Virus record (IMG/VR): IMGVR_UViG_3300047476_000208
Location: 1 to 39,997 of that record
DNA from: a virus
Strand: one strand, 5' to 3'
Length of the DNA stretch: 39,997 bases
Every line of letters begins with the position of its first letter. Position 1 is the stretch's first letter. The position numbers and the translations under genes are program-made. This document shows positions 29,697 through 38,838 of the stretch, piece by piece. The notes under the pieces were generated by a model. That model was not told the origin of the DNA. It saw only the letters and a program-made list of their open reading frames with translations, and did no database searches.

Positions 29697-29993
29697 ATGA
29701 TGAAACACTATAAAGACGCAGACAATAAACTATTTGGTATTGAAGAAGGGCAGCCAGTACCTGCTGGTTTAACCGAAATTACTAAAATTGAAGCCGAGCG
29801 TATTGGTAAACTAAATTATGAAGCACAGCGTGAAGCGGAAATTGCTAAGATGGACTATGTTCGTCAACGCTTGACTGCTTATCCTGAACTCGGTGAGTTT
29901 GTCGATGCTTGGGTTAAGAACGACACAGCAGCACTAGAAGAGTATCGTCAGAAGTGTTTAGAAGTAAAAGCTAAGTTTCCAAAACCATTTTAA
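29697..29993 (+). CDS. Fibre assembly-like small protein
   Basis: It has 98 residues after the nozzle-proximal fibre. It starts at ATG-ATG with SD AAGGA. It begins with HYKDADNKLFGIEEGQPVPA, then a long charged helix ending KAKFPKPF. The layout resembles the small chaperone-like proteins that follow fibres, such as that at 21951-22310. Confidence 0.7.
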   Translation: MMKHYKDADNKLFGIEEGQPVPAGLTEITKIEAERIGKLNYEAQREAEIAKMDYVRQRLTAYPELGEFVDAWVKNDTAALEEYRQKCLEVKAKFPKPF

Positions 29994-30008
29994 ATGGATT
30001 ATTAAGAT

Positions 30009-31181
30009 ATGAATAATATTAAACAAACCGCAGCTAAATTAGCCGAATATGGTCGCAATGGCGATACAATGCTGGCGCATATTACTCCACAGGAAGCGGG
30101 GTTGTTAAAAGGATTAGGCGGATCTGGTACAATTAATCCTAAAACTGGTCTTCCTGAGTACTTTTTGGGTAGCGTGGTTGGCGGACTTCTTGGAGGTATC
30201 GGTGGAGTAATCTCCGGTAGTAAAGCCTCTGATGCCGCTGCAGCACAAGCACAAGCAAATAGAGAAGCTGCAAATACAGCACGACAAATGGCTCAGTTTA
30301 GACCTATTGGTATTCGTACTGGGTTTGGTTCTTCTAACTTTACAGTAGATGATTTAGGTCGAGTAACTAATGCTGGATATACCCTTAGTCCAGAATTACA
30401 GACAATTTCTAATCGTTTGTTAACAGGCGCTGGTCAATATGATCCTACGCAGATTCAACAATTACTGATTCCGTCATTAGGTACAAGTGTATCTTCGCTA
30501 TTTAATCTCGGTCAAGGCTATCTTGCTGAGAATCCACAAGAAGCAGCCCAACAATTTGTAAACCAACAGACAGCTCTTTTAGCCCCTAGTCGTGCTGCAG
30601 AGTTTGGCAGAATTAATGCTCGAAACTTTGCTACTGGTAGAGGCGGTTTAGGTGTTAATACAGGAACTGGTGGAGCGCCTTCTAATCCTGCATTACAGGC
30701 ATACTATAATTCAATAGCACGACAAGATTTAGAACTTGCTGCTCGTGGACAAGAAGCTGGAAGAGAACAAGCTCGTTTTGGTGCTGGTCTCTTGTCAAGT
30801 GCTACAGAACTTGGTCGTCAGATTCCTTCAATCCAGTCTGGATCATTCTTGCCAATTGCAACTCAGTTAGAACTAGCAAGATCTATAGAAAGCATGGGAC
30901 AAGATCCATTCCGGTTAAGTTTAGAATTAGCTCGTTTACAGTCTGGTGCAAATACTCCAGCAGCGGATATTTACAGATCCGGTATGAATACTGCGGCAGC
31001 AAATCAGTTCAGAGCAGATTCGTTTAGTCCATTAGGTTCGTTCCTAAGCGGTGGCGGTAGTGGAGCTATTACAGGACTATTTAGCGGCTTTGGCGGAGGA
31101 GGCGGTGGCGGTATCGTTCCGGGAAGCGCAGCAGCGTTAGCCAGAGGCGGTAGTGAAGGTAGTTTAACTTGGAGAGATTAA
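30009..31181 (+). CDS. Internal virion / ejection protein 1
   Basis: It has 390 residues. It begins with KLAEYGRNGDTMLAHITPQE, a conserved opening of ejection proteins in aquatic podoviruses. A Gly-rich hydrophobic stretch at about 55-70 (VVGGLLGGIGGVISG) could enter the membrane. An Ala/Gln-rich helical body follows, and a Gly-rich end. First of three genes in the position of P22 gp7/gp20/gp16; it would be released with the DNA to form a conduit. Confidence 0.78.
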   Translation: MNNIKQTAAKLAEYGRNGDTMLAHITPQEAGLLKGLGGSGTINPKTGLPEYFLGSVVGGLLGGIGGVISGSKASDAAAAQAQANREAANTARQMAQFRPIGIRTGFGSSNFTVDDLGRVTNAGYTLSPELQTISNRLLTGAGQYDPTQIQQLLIPSLGTSVSSLFNLGQGYLAENPQEAAQQFVNQQTALLAPSRAAEFGRINARNFATGRGGLGVNTGTGGAPSNPALQAYYNSIARQDLELAARGQEAGREQARFGAGLLSSATELGRQIPSIQSGSFLPIATQLELARSIESMGQDPFRLSLELARLQSGANTPAADIYRSGMNTAAANQFRADSFSPLGSFLSGGGSGAITGLFSGFGGGGGGGIVPGSAAALARGGSEGSLTWRD

Positions 31182-31182
31182 G

Positions 31183-32313
31183 ATGGCGGAAAATATTGTA
31201 AACAGTTTATTTGGGATTGATCCAAACGCTCTTCAGCAACAACGAGCCGCTATCGATACTTCAAATGCTTATCGCTTTGCACAATTAGACCCATTTGAGA
31301 GAGCTAATATGGCTCTGTATCAATCTGGCGCTCAGATTGGTCGTGGAGTTACTCAGTTACTTGGCGGTGATGAGCAACTTAATCGTGCTACACAAGTACG
31401 ACAGTTAGCTTCGCAGTTTGATATGACCAGCGCTGATGGACTGCGTCAGTTTGCTCAGGCAGTTGCTCCGTTTGCTCCTGAAGTTGCTCAACAAGCAGTT
31501 CGTCGTTCTGATGAGATTATAACAACTGGATTAAAACAGGCTGAACTACAAACTCAATCGATTCGTAATATTGCTACTGCTAATCGAGAAAAAATTCAAC
31601 AAATTGGGCAGACACCTGACGGTCGTCAAGTATACCAAGCTGGAGACGAGCAATATGTTCTTTCTGAAGGCGGTCAGCGTGTTCCATATTATGGACGACT
31701 TGAAAGCAAAACGCCTAAGAATGAAATTAAAAATATTTTACCGGGTGCAAAAAATGTTTTAGATATAGATAAGAAAGATGCTGAAGATATATTAAAACAG
31801 AGAAATTCCTTAGAAAAATCTATTCCTTTACTAGAAAATTCAGTTGCTCAATTAGATCGAGGAATTATTGGCGGTACATTCTCTGATGCTAGAACAGCAC
31901 TTGCAACAGGACTGACCAGTATTGGTATTAAAGATCCTAACATTACGAAATATTTAGCTAATACAAAAACTTTCAATGCTAATCGTATAGAACTAGCAAC
32001 AGCAATTGCAAAACAATTAGGAGTTAATCCTACCGATAGAGACTTCCAAGCCTCTTTAGATAGGTTTGCGGCTGCAAGTGAAAATCCTGCATCATCCAAG
32101 ATTTTCTTAACTGAAATGCTTGCGTTAAAACGCCAGCAATTAACTGATGCTAATAATGCGTTAAATTATTTCAGACAAAATGAAGGTTCATTTGCTGGGT
32201 ACGATAGACCGCTTCCTCGTGCGTTTTCAACCACTGGAAATGAGTTATCATCTATGACTGACGAACAACTTCGTCAAGAAATTAATAAGCGTAAAAACCC
32301 ACAGAAAAAGTAA
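31183..32313 (+). CDS. Internal virion / ejection protein 2
   Basis: It has 376 residues and starts one base after the previous stop. It is helical, with repeated AQ-rich segments (about 55-150), then ILKQRNSLEKSIPLLENSVA coiled coil and a C-terminal helix SSMTDEQLRQEINKRK. The composition and position between the other two ejection proteins suggest the same process. Confidence 0.72.
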   Translation: MAENIVNSLFGIDPNALQQQRAAIDTSNAYRFAQLDPFERANMALYQSGAQIGRGVTQLLGGDEQLNRATQVRQLASQFDMTSADGLRQFAQAVAPFAPEVAQQAVRRSDEIITTGLKQAELQTQSIRNIATANREKIQQIGQTPDGRQVYQAGDEQYVLSEGGQRVPYYGRLESKTPKNEIKNILPGAKNVLDIDKKDAEDILKQRNSLEKSIPLLENSVAQLDRGIIGGTFSDARTALATGLTSIGIKDPNITKYLANTKTFNANRIELATAIAKQLGVNPTDRDFQASLDRFAAASENPASSKIFLTEMLALKRQQLTDANNALNYFRQNEGSFAGYDRPLPRAFSTTGNELSSMTDEQLRQEINKRKNPQKK

Positions 32314-32323
32314 GGATTATTAA

Positions 32324-34372
32324 ATGGCAACTTTGGAAGAATTAGAAGCCGAATTAGCTCGTCGTGAAAGAGATTCAAGATCTTTTACTGATCAGATTAT
32401 ATCAGGCGGAAAGGCTTTAGTTGGTGGAGCGCAATCTGGAGCAACTGGATTAGTAGCTTTTCCAGCCGAAGTAGCGAGTATTCCATTACAAGCAGCTGGC
32501 TCAGCAGCTCCGTTCGGGTTGTCTGCTTCGCCTACAGCAATAGCAAGAGAAAGATTTCAAATACCGCCAGAACCCCAATCAGGTGCAGAACAGTTTCTGT
32601 ATCGTTTTGGTGAGGGAGCAGCCCCGGCAATGGCGTTTGCAGCTCCTTCGTATTTAGCTGGTCCAGTAGTCGGTACTGTTGCTACAGGAACGGCAGGATT
32701 AATTGGCGGTTTGTCTAATGTCGCTGGTAAATATTTATTTCCAGAGTCGCCTACAGGACAATTAGCAGTCGGCGTTTTACCGGGATTGTTTTCAGGAATG
32801 GCAACACGAGTACGCCGCAATGTACCGGAAACAGGAACACCATCTGTATCTGCGGATACCGGTATTCCAATGACAGCTGGACAACGAACTGGTTCAGAAG
32901 CAGCTCTTCGTCAAGAAAAAGCTGTGTCTGTTAGTGAAGGCGGTGCGCCAATATTCAAACAGTTTAATTTAAACCAAGCCAATACTGCTGAAGATTTTGC
33001 TACTAAAATACAACAATTTAGTGCTAATCCTAATTTAACTGCTACGGATATTAACAAAGGAGTTATTGACGCTGTTAACTATCAAAACAATCGTTTAGTC
33101 AATCGATTTAGAGCGCAAAATAAAGTAAACTTTGGAGAAGCAAAGAAAGTAGCTGGTAATGAGCCTATTTTTGGTACTGATAATTTAAACACAACTTTAG
33201 ATAATCAAATTGCATTATATTCTAGCGATAAAATGCCAGCCGAGTTACGAGCTATTGCTGACAAACTGCGTGATTTAAAAGGTTCTATGACCAAGCAAGC
33301 AGAACCTTCTTTAATTGTAGGACCTGATGGTCAACCCGCAGTTGTTATTCCTGAACAAACACAAAAATTAACAATTGATGAACTTCAGAAAAACTTAGAA
33401 TCGTGGGGCAAAGCAGCTAAAAGCGGTGAATACTCTATGCCGGGTGGTACAGACAACATTTTCAAAGGCGTTGCTCCCGGCACTGTAAAAAACATTGCTC
33501 GTCAGGTTTTAAACGGATTTAAAGATGATTTAGATGTTGCTGTGTCGTCTGGTGTCAAAGGAGCAAAAGAACTCCAGAAAGCTAGAGATCAGTTTAGAGA
33601 CGGTTTAAGAGAGTTAGACGCTTATGCAGAAACTCCGTTTGTCAAGTATTTTATGAAAGACAATCCGTCAGCATTAGATGCAACTGAGTCAGTACAACGA
33701 TTAGCTCAAGCTACGCCAACAGAGCGTATTGTAATGTTAAACATCTTAGGTAATTCCCGTCCAGACATTGTCGCATCGCTGAGAAAAACACAGATGGACG
33801 AACTAGTAGCATCTTCGCAGGGTAATCCAGAAGCATTATTAAGTAGTTTACGAACAGTTATAAATCAAAAGTCGCAACAAGGATCAGTCGGCTTAAATGA
33901 CTTTTTCTTTCCTACTAAAGCAGAACAAGCTAAAGCTAAAGTATTGATTAGAGATTTAGAAAGCATTACTAGAAAACCAGTAGGAGCAGCAGAATCTATA
34001 CAGGCTCAAGTTCAAGGAATTACAACAGAAGCAGCTGCTGTTACTGGAGGATGGACTATTGGTAAAGCAGTGTCTGCAATTCAAGATACTGTAAATCTTG
34101 TGTCTGGAGCAGCCTCTAGTTCAGAGAAACTTGCATGGATGATGACGAATCCACAAGGCAGAGAAATGCTGCGTTACTTAGCAAATCAAAAAGTAAGTAA
34201 TAAGCCATTGCCACAAAAGTATGCAGATTCATTAAACTTTTTAGCAAAATATTCTGCAGTTGGAACAGTTCCCACAACTCGTGGTGCTGATTTATCAATG
34301 GAACCTTCTCTTCCTTCTAATATATCTTTAGATGATTTAGAGGCAGAGTTAAGACGCAGGGAAACACAATAA
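32324..34372 (+). CDS. Internal virion / ejection protein 3
   Basis: This 682-residue protein begins MATLEELEAELARRE and ends LDDLEAELRRRETQ, so the same short helix appears at both ends. Residues about 30-150 hold several hydrophobic Ala/Gly-rich segments that could insert in membrane. The centre is helical (about 195-470). The C-terminal end of the previous protein carries a related helix, suggesting that these motifs dock the proteins to each other. No lytic transglycosylase motif is visible. Confidence 0.75.
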   Translation: MATLEELEAELARRERDSRSFTDQIISGGKALVGGAQSGATGLVAFPAEVASIPLQAAGSAAPFGLSASPTAIARERFQIPPEPQSGAEQFLYRFGEGAAPAMAFAAPSYLAGPVVGTVATGTAGLIGGLSNVAGKYLFPESPTGQLAVGVLPGLFSGMATRVRRNVPETGTPSVSADTGIPMTAGQRTGSEAALRQEKAVSVSEGGAPIFKQFNLNQANTAEDFATKIQQFSANPNLTATDINKGVIDAVNYQNNRLVNRFRAQNKVNFGEAKKVAGNEPIFGTDNLNTTLDNQIALYSSDKMPAELRAIADKLRDLKGSMTKQAEPSLIVGPDGQPAVVIPEQTQKLTIDELQKNLESWGKAAKSGEYSMPGGTDNIFKGVAPGTVKNIARQVLNGFKDDLDVAVSSGVKGAKELQKARDQFRDGLRELDAYAETPFVKYFMKDNPSALDATESVQRLAQATPTERIVMLNILGNSRPDIVASLRKTQMDELVASSQGNPEALLSSLRTVINQKSQQGSVGLNDFFFPTKAEQAKAKVLIRDLESITRKPVGAAESIQAQVQGITTEAAAVTGGWTIGKAVSAIQDTVNLVSGAASSSEKLAWMMTNPQGREMLRYLANQKVSNKPLPQKYADSLNFLAKYSAVGTVPTTRGADLSMEPSLPSNISLDDLEAELRRRETQ

Positions 34373-34743
34373 TGGATCCATTAACAGCTCTAGCAGCCTT
34401 TGGTCCTTTAGTCGTTGATTTAGGCAAGTCTTTAATTGCTCGATTTGTAGCTCCTGAAGAGTTCAAACCAGCAACGATTGAACAGTATGTTCAGATGCGC
34501 CAAGTCGACCTAGATATGTTTAAGGCGATGAATGAGGCTGGCGGGTCTAACCCGTCTTATCCTTGGGTTGAGGCTGTAGTGAGGCTTATGCGCCCCTCTA
34601 TAGCACTCATTGTGCTTGGTACTTGGTGTTATATGGAAATTACAGGAGACGCTAGTGATACTGTTAGCAATTTTGCTTCTGCCGTTGGTTTTTATCTATT
34701 TGGCGACCGGACTCTCTTTTATGCCCGTAAAGGCTTAAAGTAA
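34372..34743 (+). CDS. Holin (GTA_holin_3TM-like)
   Basis: It has 123 residues and overlaps both neighbours by one base. Hydrophobic segments lie at about 1-28, 75-91 (ALIVLGTWCYMEI) and 95-112 (VSNFASAVGFYLFG). The polar middle contains YPWVEAVVRLMRP, typical of three-segment phage/GTA holins. Position directly before the endolysin supports pore formation in the inner membrane. Confidence 0.82.
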   Translation: MDPLTALAAFGPLVVDLGKSLIARFVAPEEFKPATIEQYVQMRQVDLDMFKAMNEAGGSNPSYPWVEAVVRLMRPSIALIVLGTWCYMEITGDASDTVSNFASAVGFYLFGDRTLFYARKGLK

Positions 34744-35111
34744 TGGGATTCGCTTTAGGTTCACGGTCAAAAGAACGCTTAGTTGGAGTTGATCCAAGGC
34801 TTGTTAAAGTAGTCGAAAGAGCCATCGAGCTAACTGAGGTAGATTTTACCGTCCTAGAAGGTCTTAGAAGCCCTGAGAGGCAAAAACAACTTGTCAGTGA
34901 GGGTTTCAGTCAAACTTTGAAATCAAAGCATCTGACGGGTCATGCAGTCGATTTAGGGGCATTGGTGAACGGTACTGTATCTTGGGACAAGAAACACTAT
35001 CACACAATCGCCGAAGCAATGAAAAAGTCCGCCGAGGAACTTAAAATCAACATCCGCTGGGGTGGTGACTTCAAGTCCTTCTTCGACGGACCGCACTTCG
35101 AGTTAATATGA
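34743..35111 (+). CDS. Endolysin, M15 family L-Ala-D-Glu/D-Ala peptidase
   Basis: This 122-residue single-domain peptidase cuts the peptide side chain of peptidoglycan. The zinc ligands H63 and D70 are in SKHLTGHAVDLG, and the third ligand is H118 in DGPHFEL. LEGLRSPERQKQL at 38-50 is the usual substrate-side helix start. Length and motif spacing match T5-like and VanY-like phage endolysins. It is the last gene of the rightward block and overlaps the holin stop by one base. Confidence 0.92.
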   Translation: MGFALGSRSKERLVGVDPRLVKVVERAIELTEVDFTVLEGLRSPERQKQLVSEGFSQTLKSKHLTGHAVDLGALVNGTVSWDKKHYHTIAEAMKKSAEELKINIRWGGDFKSFFDGPHFELI

Positions 35112-35271
35112 TACACTGGGTCTTAGGAGAACCAGCCGCTTCAGTCCCCGTGGGGAGTGCTGAAAAGGATTCTAATAATCCCTAGATCAATGACGAAATG
35201 AGACTCGTCATCGAAACTAGGAACATACTCAAACCCTACACTGAAGCCAGTAATAAAGTGTATGTTTATCA
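35112..35271. terminator. Hairpin-rich gap between convergent gene blocks
   Basis: Four stems are visible in 160 bases: TTCAG/CTGAA with inner CCCC/GGGG (35140-35164), GGATT/AATCC (35167-35181), CCTAG/CTAGG enclosing ATGACGA/TCGTCAT (35181-35221) and TACACT/AGTGTA (35237-35262). None has a long U-run, so factor-independent termination is only moderately likely. The location fits a two-way terminator. No tRNA is seen. Confidence 0.5.
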
Positions 35272-37176
35272 TCATTTTACTGGGCAAGCTCCGCTGGCAC
35301 ACTCGTCGCCACCTTCAAACAACGCTTCATCAACATGAGTAATAAGTTGTGTCGAAGCTACCAAAGCATCATACGCTTCTTTAGTAATCTCCTCCAAAGG
35401 CGCTTGGTGGAATCCGTGTTCGTTGTGTAATAAGAACGACAAGGACTTGTGATTGTTCTTGTAATTCTTGGCTAGATACTTCTTGATCTCAGGCAACTCT
35501 TCCTTGCGATAGTACACGGTGCAGGATACGCTATTGTCTGACCAGTTAGCCTGTAACCACTTCACTACTTCCAACTGATCGATAGCGGTCATCTCAGCAG
35601 CAATCTTCGTTCCTTCAGGATAGCAGAAGGGGAATGATACCACCATTGTGCTGTGATCCTCAGAACCATCAAAGTTACGCTGATACTCGACAGGATAGCC
35701 ATGCTCACGGCAGACTTGCACCAAAGGATGATCTGCAGCGATACGAATACGACGAATCATGTATTGTGAGTATGCTGGATGACAGCCTGAAGTAACTCCC
35801 GGCAACAATGATAAAGTCCCACTTGGCTTCACCGTGGTGAGCTTCACCGACTCAGGGAAGTTATGTGCATGGCTGTACTTAAAGTCAAACTCACGAAGAC
35901 GACGATAAGTATCGCTCAACCAGCTACGCTGCTCGTCAGTGGCTTGTAGCACACCAGTAACGCCAATACCCATCCGCATATTCTTGTGAACAATATCTTC
36001 CGTCTCTTTGAGATGGCAAGGAAGTGCAAGGCTATGCTTGTTAATCCGGTATAGCAACTGGCAAACATCCAATAACTGCTCTTTGCTCTCGATGTTAGGC
36101 AGATAGACTTCTGCTAAGCAACAAGTTTCATAAGCAGCCAAAGACTGTTCAGCACATGGATTGTAACCCATAACATCAGGATCAGGATAATCAGTCTCAC
36201 CAAGTCTACCAATCTTGCGGGAGAGTTTAAGATTGATAAGTCCATAAGGCTCGCCTTTTCCTTCGTAGCCGTCCCAGAAGTACTCGTGTAGGTCTTTAAT
36301 ATCATGGCAAACAACAGAATTATTAGACATAGCTCGCCAAGAAGGAATATTCCCCATGTCCCAGCGCTTAGCCAATAGATACTCGACATCGTCAGGATCT
36401 CCTATTGCAATTTGAGCAGAACGGCGTACATTACCAGCCACGACAATAGAACCGATAATGTTCATGATGTCAAGGCAGTCAATTGGACGCAACTTCTTAC
36501 CTGCTCGTTTCTCAAGAATGTTACTAATCTTAGCAATACCGTCGCATAAGTCTTCAGGACCAGAAGCAGTACCACCAAAGCCCTTGATCGGTGCGCCACG
36601 ACCACGAACAAGAATGGTGCTGTACGAGAAGGTTGGCTTCGTATCCGCTAGAAACGCCGCTTTGAGCGTTTTACCGAGGAGCTTGACCCACCCTTCACGG
36701 GAGTCAGGAACGATAAAATCAGCATCAGCGGTAGTAACACGAGTAGGAGCGCTAAAGTTAGGATTGACTTCAGGAAGTTTATCAACATATTGCCTCTGAA
36801 TGTTATAGCCAACGCCAGAGCCAAGCATCAGCAAGTCCATCGCCCAAGTAAAAGGACGAACAGGTTGATCAATAACAGTAAATGCACAGTTCTGCAAACT
36901 AGCCAGCCCTAAACGACCAACTGTGTCTGTCCCCATTTGCCACAGGAAGCGTCCAGCAACAGTGCCTTTCAGTTCCATTAAATACTTCCGAAGACGCTCT
37001 TGCTCATCTGCGTCAAAGTTACAACCTAACTGATCGTTAGCTGCTTTAATTACCCTTTCAACTGTATCTGTAAATTCTTCTGTTTTTGATTTTGGATCTG
37101 CTTCGTTTAATCTCCTTGCATAAGTGCGTTTATATGTTATGTATCCTACAGTACTAAAAGGTGTGTTATATGTCAT
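35272..37176 (-). CDS. Ribonucleotide reductase, class II (adenosylcobalamin-dependent, RTPR-like)
   Basis: It has 634 residues. The residues match the monomeric Lactobacillus-type enzyme: C97 (SLQNCAF) and C352/C353 as the redox pair, C341 and E343 in NPCAEQSL as thiyl radical and base, and C626/C631 in the C-terminal CASGACPVK shuttle. There is no radical-carrying small subunit or NrdD-type glycine loop. It reduces ribonucleotides to supply DNA precursors and needs vitamin B12 from the host. The start overlaps the upstream 51-residue gene as ATGA. Confidence 0.92.
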   Translation of the reverse strand: MTYNTPFSTVGYITYKRTYARRLNEADPKSKTEEFTDTVERVIKAANDQLGCNFDADEQERLRKYLMELKGTVAGRFLWQMGTDTVGRLGLASLQNCAFTVIDQPVRPFTWAMDLLMLGSGVGYNIQRQYVDKLPEVNPNFSAPTRVTTADADFIVPDSREGWVKLLGKTLKAAFLADTKPTFSYSTILVRGRGAPIKGFGGTASGPEDLCDGIAKISNILEKRAGKKLRPIDCLDIMNIIGSIVVAGNVRRSAQIAIGDPDDVEYLLAKRWDMGNIPSWRAMSNNSVVCHDIKDLHEYFWDGYEGKGEPYGLINLKLSRKIGRLGETDYPDPDVMGYNPCAEQSLAAYETCCLAEVYLPNIESKEQLLDVCQLLYRINKHSLALPCHLKETEDIVHKNMRMGIGVTGVLQATDEQRSWLSDTYRRLREFDFKYSHAHNFPESVKLTTVKPSGTLSLLPGVTSGCHPAYSQYMIRRIRIAADHPLVQVCREHGYPVEYQRNFDGSEDHSTMVVSFPFCYPEGTKIAAEMTAIDQLEVVKWLQANWSDNSVSCTVYYRKEELPEIKKYLAKNYKNNHKSLSFLLHNEHGFHQAPLEEITKEAYDALVASTQLITHVDEALFEGGDECASGACPVK

Positions 37177-37328
37177 TCTACTTCTTTCTCCAGTTGATCA
37201 GCTTTGTCTTCAATTAAATCAGTGAATCTCTCCACCAAATCTTCACTACTAATATCGAGCAACTCCAACAGATCTACTTCATCGATCTGCTTGAGTCGGT
37301 CTTTTATTTCTATGAGGGTTAATGCCAT
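37173..37328 (-). CDS. Small helical protein (51 aa)
   Basis: The ORF is 51 residues: MALTLIEIKDRLKQIDEVDL followed by LLELLDISSEDLVERFTDLI and a charged helical end. This sequence pattern is common in small proteins next to phage reductases. It may regulate or aid the replisome. A promoter -10 lies 12 bases before the start. Confidence 0.7.
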   Translation of the reverse strand: MALTLIEIKDRLKQIDEVDLLELLDISSEDLVERFTDLIEDKADQLEKEVE

Positions 37329-37340
37329 GTGGAACCTTTA

Positions 37341-37369
37341 AGTGTATCACGAATAATAAGTTTTGTCAA
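37341..37369 (-). promoter_or_regulatory. Sigma-70-type promoter before the reductase pair
   Basis: On the minus strand, TTGACA (37369-37364), a 17-base spacer ending TGA and TACACT (37346-37341) are seen. The predicted start is about 6 bases before the ATG of the 51-residue gene. The -35 box lies within the last codons of the DUF3310 gene. Confidence 0.7.
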
Positions 37370-37613
37370 TAGTATCGTAGTTCGCAATAAGAAATTCGAT
37401 GTAATGCTTAGCTTTTTCAAGGTCTTGCACACCGTTCTTGTATGGGAACCGAAGTGAGTACTTAATGACATTGGCTGTCCAAGGATCTAGCTTGTAAGCC
37501 ATGAAAATGTCCCAAGGCTGGATCTCAGCGACTTGGTAATGGTCGCCCCCAACCTGCTTACGATCGGGGCTTACGGACTCGTTTATGCGGTCTATATAGT
37601 CTTTTAACTGCAT
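37347..37613 (-). CDS. DUF3310 protein (phage nucleotide-kinase-like)
   Basis: It has 88 residues with the DUF3310 signature: VGGDHYQ, IQPWDIFMAYKLDPW, NVIKYSLRFPYKNG and DLEKAKHYIEFLI. The family is widespread in phages and sometimes labelled nucleotide kinase, although no kinase motif is visible. It lies next to the reductase, which fits a nucleotide-metabolism role. Its start is overlapped by 10 bases by the HNH-AP2 gene. Confidence 0.88.
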   Translation of the reverse strand: MQLKDYIDRINESVSPDRKQVGGDHYQVAEIQPWDIFMAYKLDPWTANVIKYSLRFPYKNGVQDLEKAKHYIEFLIANYDTIDKTYYS

Positions 37614-38107
37614 TGTTTCACCTTTCCATGATTAGCGAATTCTTTATGATATTTGTTTCGTGCTTCTTCGGCAGCTAGTCCTGCCAATTCTAAATCAAAA
37701 AATCTTCCTATTTTTTTATTTTTACCATTAACACTAATTTGAACCATCCATTTTTTATTTTCTTTATCCCAAGTTACTCCTTTATAACCACTGGTATTAG
37801 TTTTTGGTATTTTAGCATTCCTGCAATTTTGGGCATGAGTGGCTGGTCGTAAATTATTAATATTATTATTTAATTTATTTCCATCGATATGATCTAATAT
37901 ATCTGGAACATAGCCATGAAACATTAAAAAAATAATTCGATGTACTTTATAAAATTTTGATTTTATCGAAACAACTTTATAGCCTTGTTTTTCTATTTTA
38001 CCTGCTTTATCTCCAGCACGCACCCGCTGAGCAGGACGGATTTTCCAATAAAGTTCTCCATCTCTATATTCAAAAAGTTCTTTAACTAATTGCTGAGTTA
38101 TTTGCAT
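37604..38107 (-). CDS. HNH homing endonuclease with AP2 DNA-binding domain (HNH-III)
   Basis: It has 167 residues. The HNH part (about 45-95) contains VHRIIFLMFHGY, then DHIDGNKLNNNINNLRPAT, and is followed by NTSGYKGVTWDKENKKWMVQ, the start of an AP2 DNA-binding domain (about 105-160). This domain pair defines a common homing endonuclease type. Codon use is much more AT-rich than the flanking genes. Its ATG overlaps the exonuclease end and its stop lies inside the DUF3310 start, a seamless insertion. Confidence 0.92.
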   Translation of the reverse strand: MQITQQLVKELFEYRDGELYWKIRPAQRVRAGDKAGKIEKQGYKVVSIKSKFYKVHRIIFLMFHGYVPDILDHIDGNKLNNNINNLRPATHAQNCRNAKIPKTNTSGYKGVTWDKENKKWMVQISVNGKNKKIGRFFDLELAGLAAEEARNKYHKEFANHGKVKQCS

Positions 38108-38838
38108 AGTTTAACCTCAATTTTTCTTTTCTCAATAGCCTCTGTTCCTTGACTCCATGTACCACAAGAACGGCATTGATAACGCTGATAAGTTCCTGTT
38201 AATGATATTGCAGTTCCTCTGCGTTGTAAATGACTGCTTCCGCAAGTAGGACAGCCTTGTATATCGGAATACATATTATGATTTGGAGCATTTTTGATCC
38301 AAGGAAGCAGAGCGCCGTAAAGACTCTCAAGTAAAACCACATCTTGAATATTATACTTCTCCATCCGTTTCCACGCATCTTTATCTCCGTTCATGCACTT
38401 AACCCAAAGTTCGTGTCCCTCGTGTTCGTGCTTCTTACCAAGGTTGAGTCTCTGTGCTACATAATCCAGCTTGTTACTAGGAAACCTAAAGTTGCTACGA
38501 ACAACACGCAATAGGTCAATTTGTTTATAAGGCGATGGTGGATTAAAACTATGTAGTAAGAATTCCTTGTTAAGAGTAGGAATATCAAACTTAGTACCAT
38601 TATAGTGAACCACAGCGTCTGCATCGTTGAGAAGCCCATGAATTCCTTTCAGCATTGTTTTGGGTCGTGATTGATGAACAGAATCGAACTTGACTTCTTT
38701 CTCTCCTAACCACTTCGCTGCATAGCAAAGGACATAGGAGGACTCCATTAACTGATTGATGCTGACATTTTGCTGCCACAGACCCCAAACATGGGCTGTG
38801 TTAGGACTAGACTCAATATCAAGCAATAGGATTTTCAT
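38098..38838 (-). CDS. DnaQ/YprB-like 3'-5' exonuclease with zinc ribbon
   Basis: It has 246 residues from the ATG at 38838, which overlaps the upstream stop as ATGA. RNase H-fold exonuclease motifs are LLLDIESSP (D7, E9), VHYNGTKFDIPTLN and YNIQDVVLLE. The last 50 residues hold a zinc ribbon (CPTCG ... CRSCG). This layout matches YprB-type ribonuclease H-like exonucleases in phages. It may degrade host nucleic acid or assist replication and repair. Confidence 0.85.
   Translation of the reverse strand: MKILLLDIESSPNTAHVWGLWQQNVSINQLMESSYVLCYAAKWLGEKEVKFDSVHQSRPKTMLKGIHGLLNDADAVVHYNGTKFDIPTLNKEFLLHSFNPPSPYKQIDLLRVVRSNFRFPSNKLDYVAQRLNLGKKHEHEGHELWVKCMNGDKDAWKRMEKYNIQDVVLLESLYGALLPWIKNAPNHNMYSDIQGCPTCGSSHLQRRGTAISLTGTYQRYQCRSCGTWSQGTEAIEKRKIEVKLCK

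Noticed and set aside
35181-35221. Second hammerhead candidate around CGAAAC
   Set aside because: CUGAUGA and a valid cleavage triplet are missing; it is only a hairpin with an internal loop.
35112-35271. Possible tRNA in the convergent gap
   Set aside because: Stems do not form a cloverleaf, and no T-loop or CCA-like end is found.
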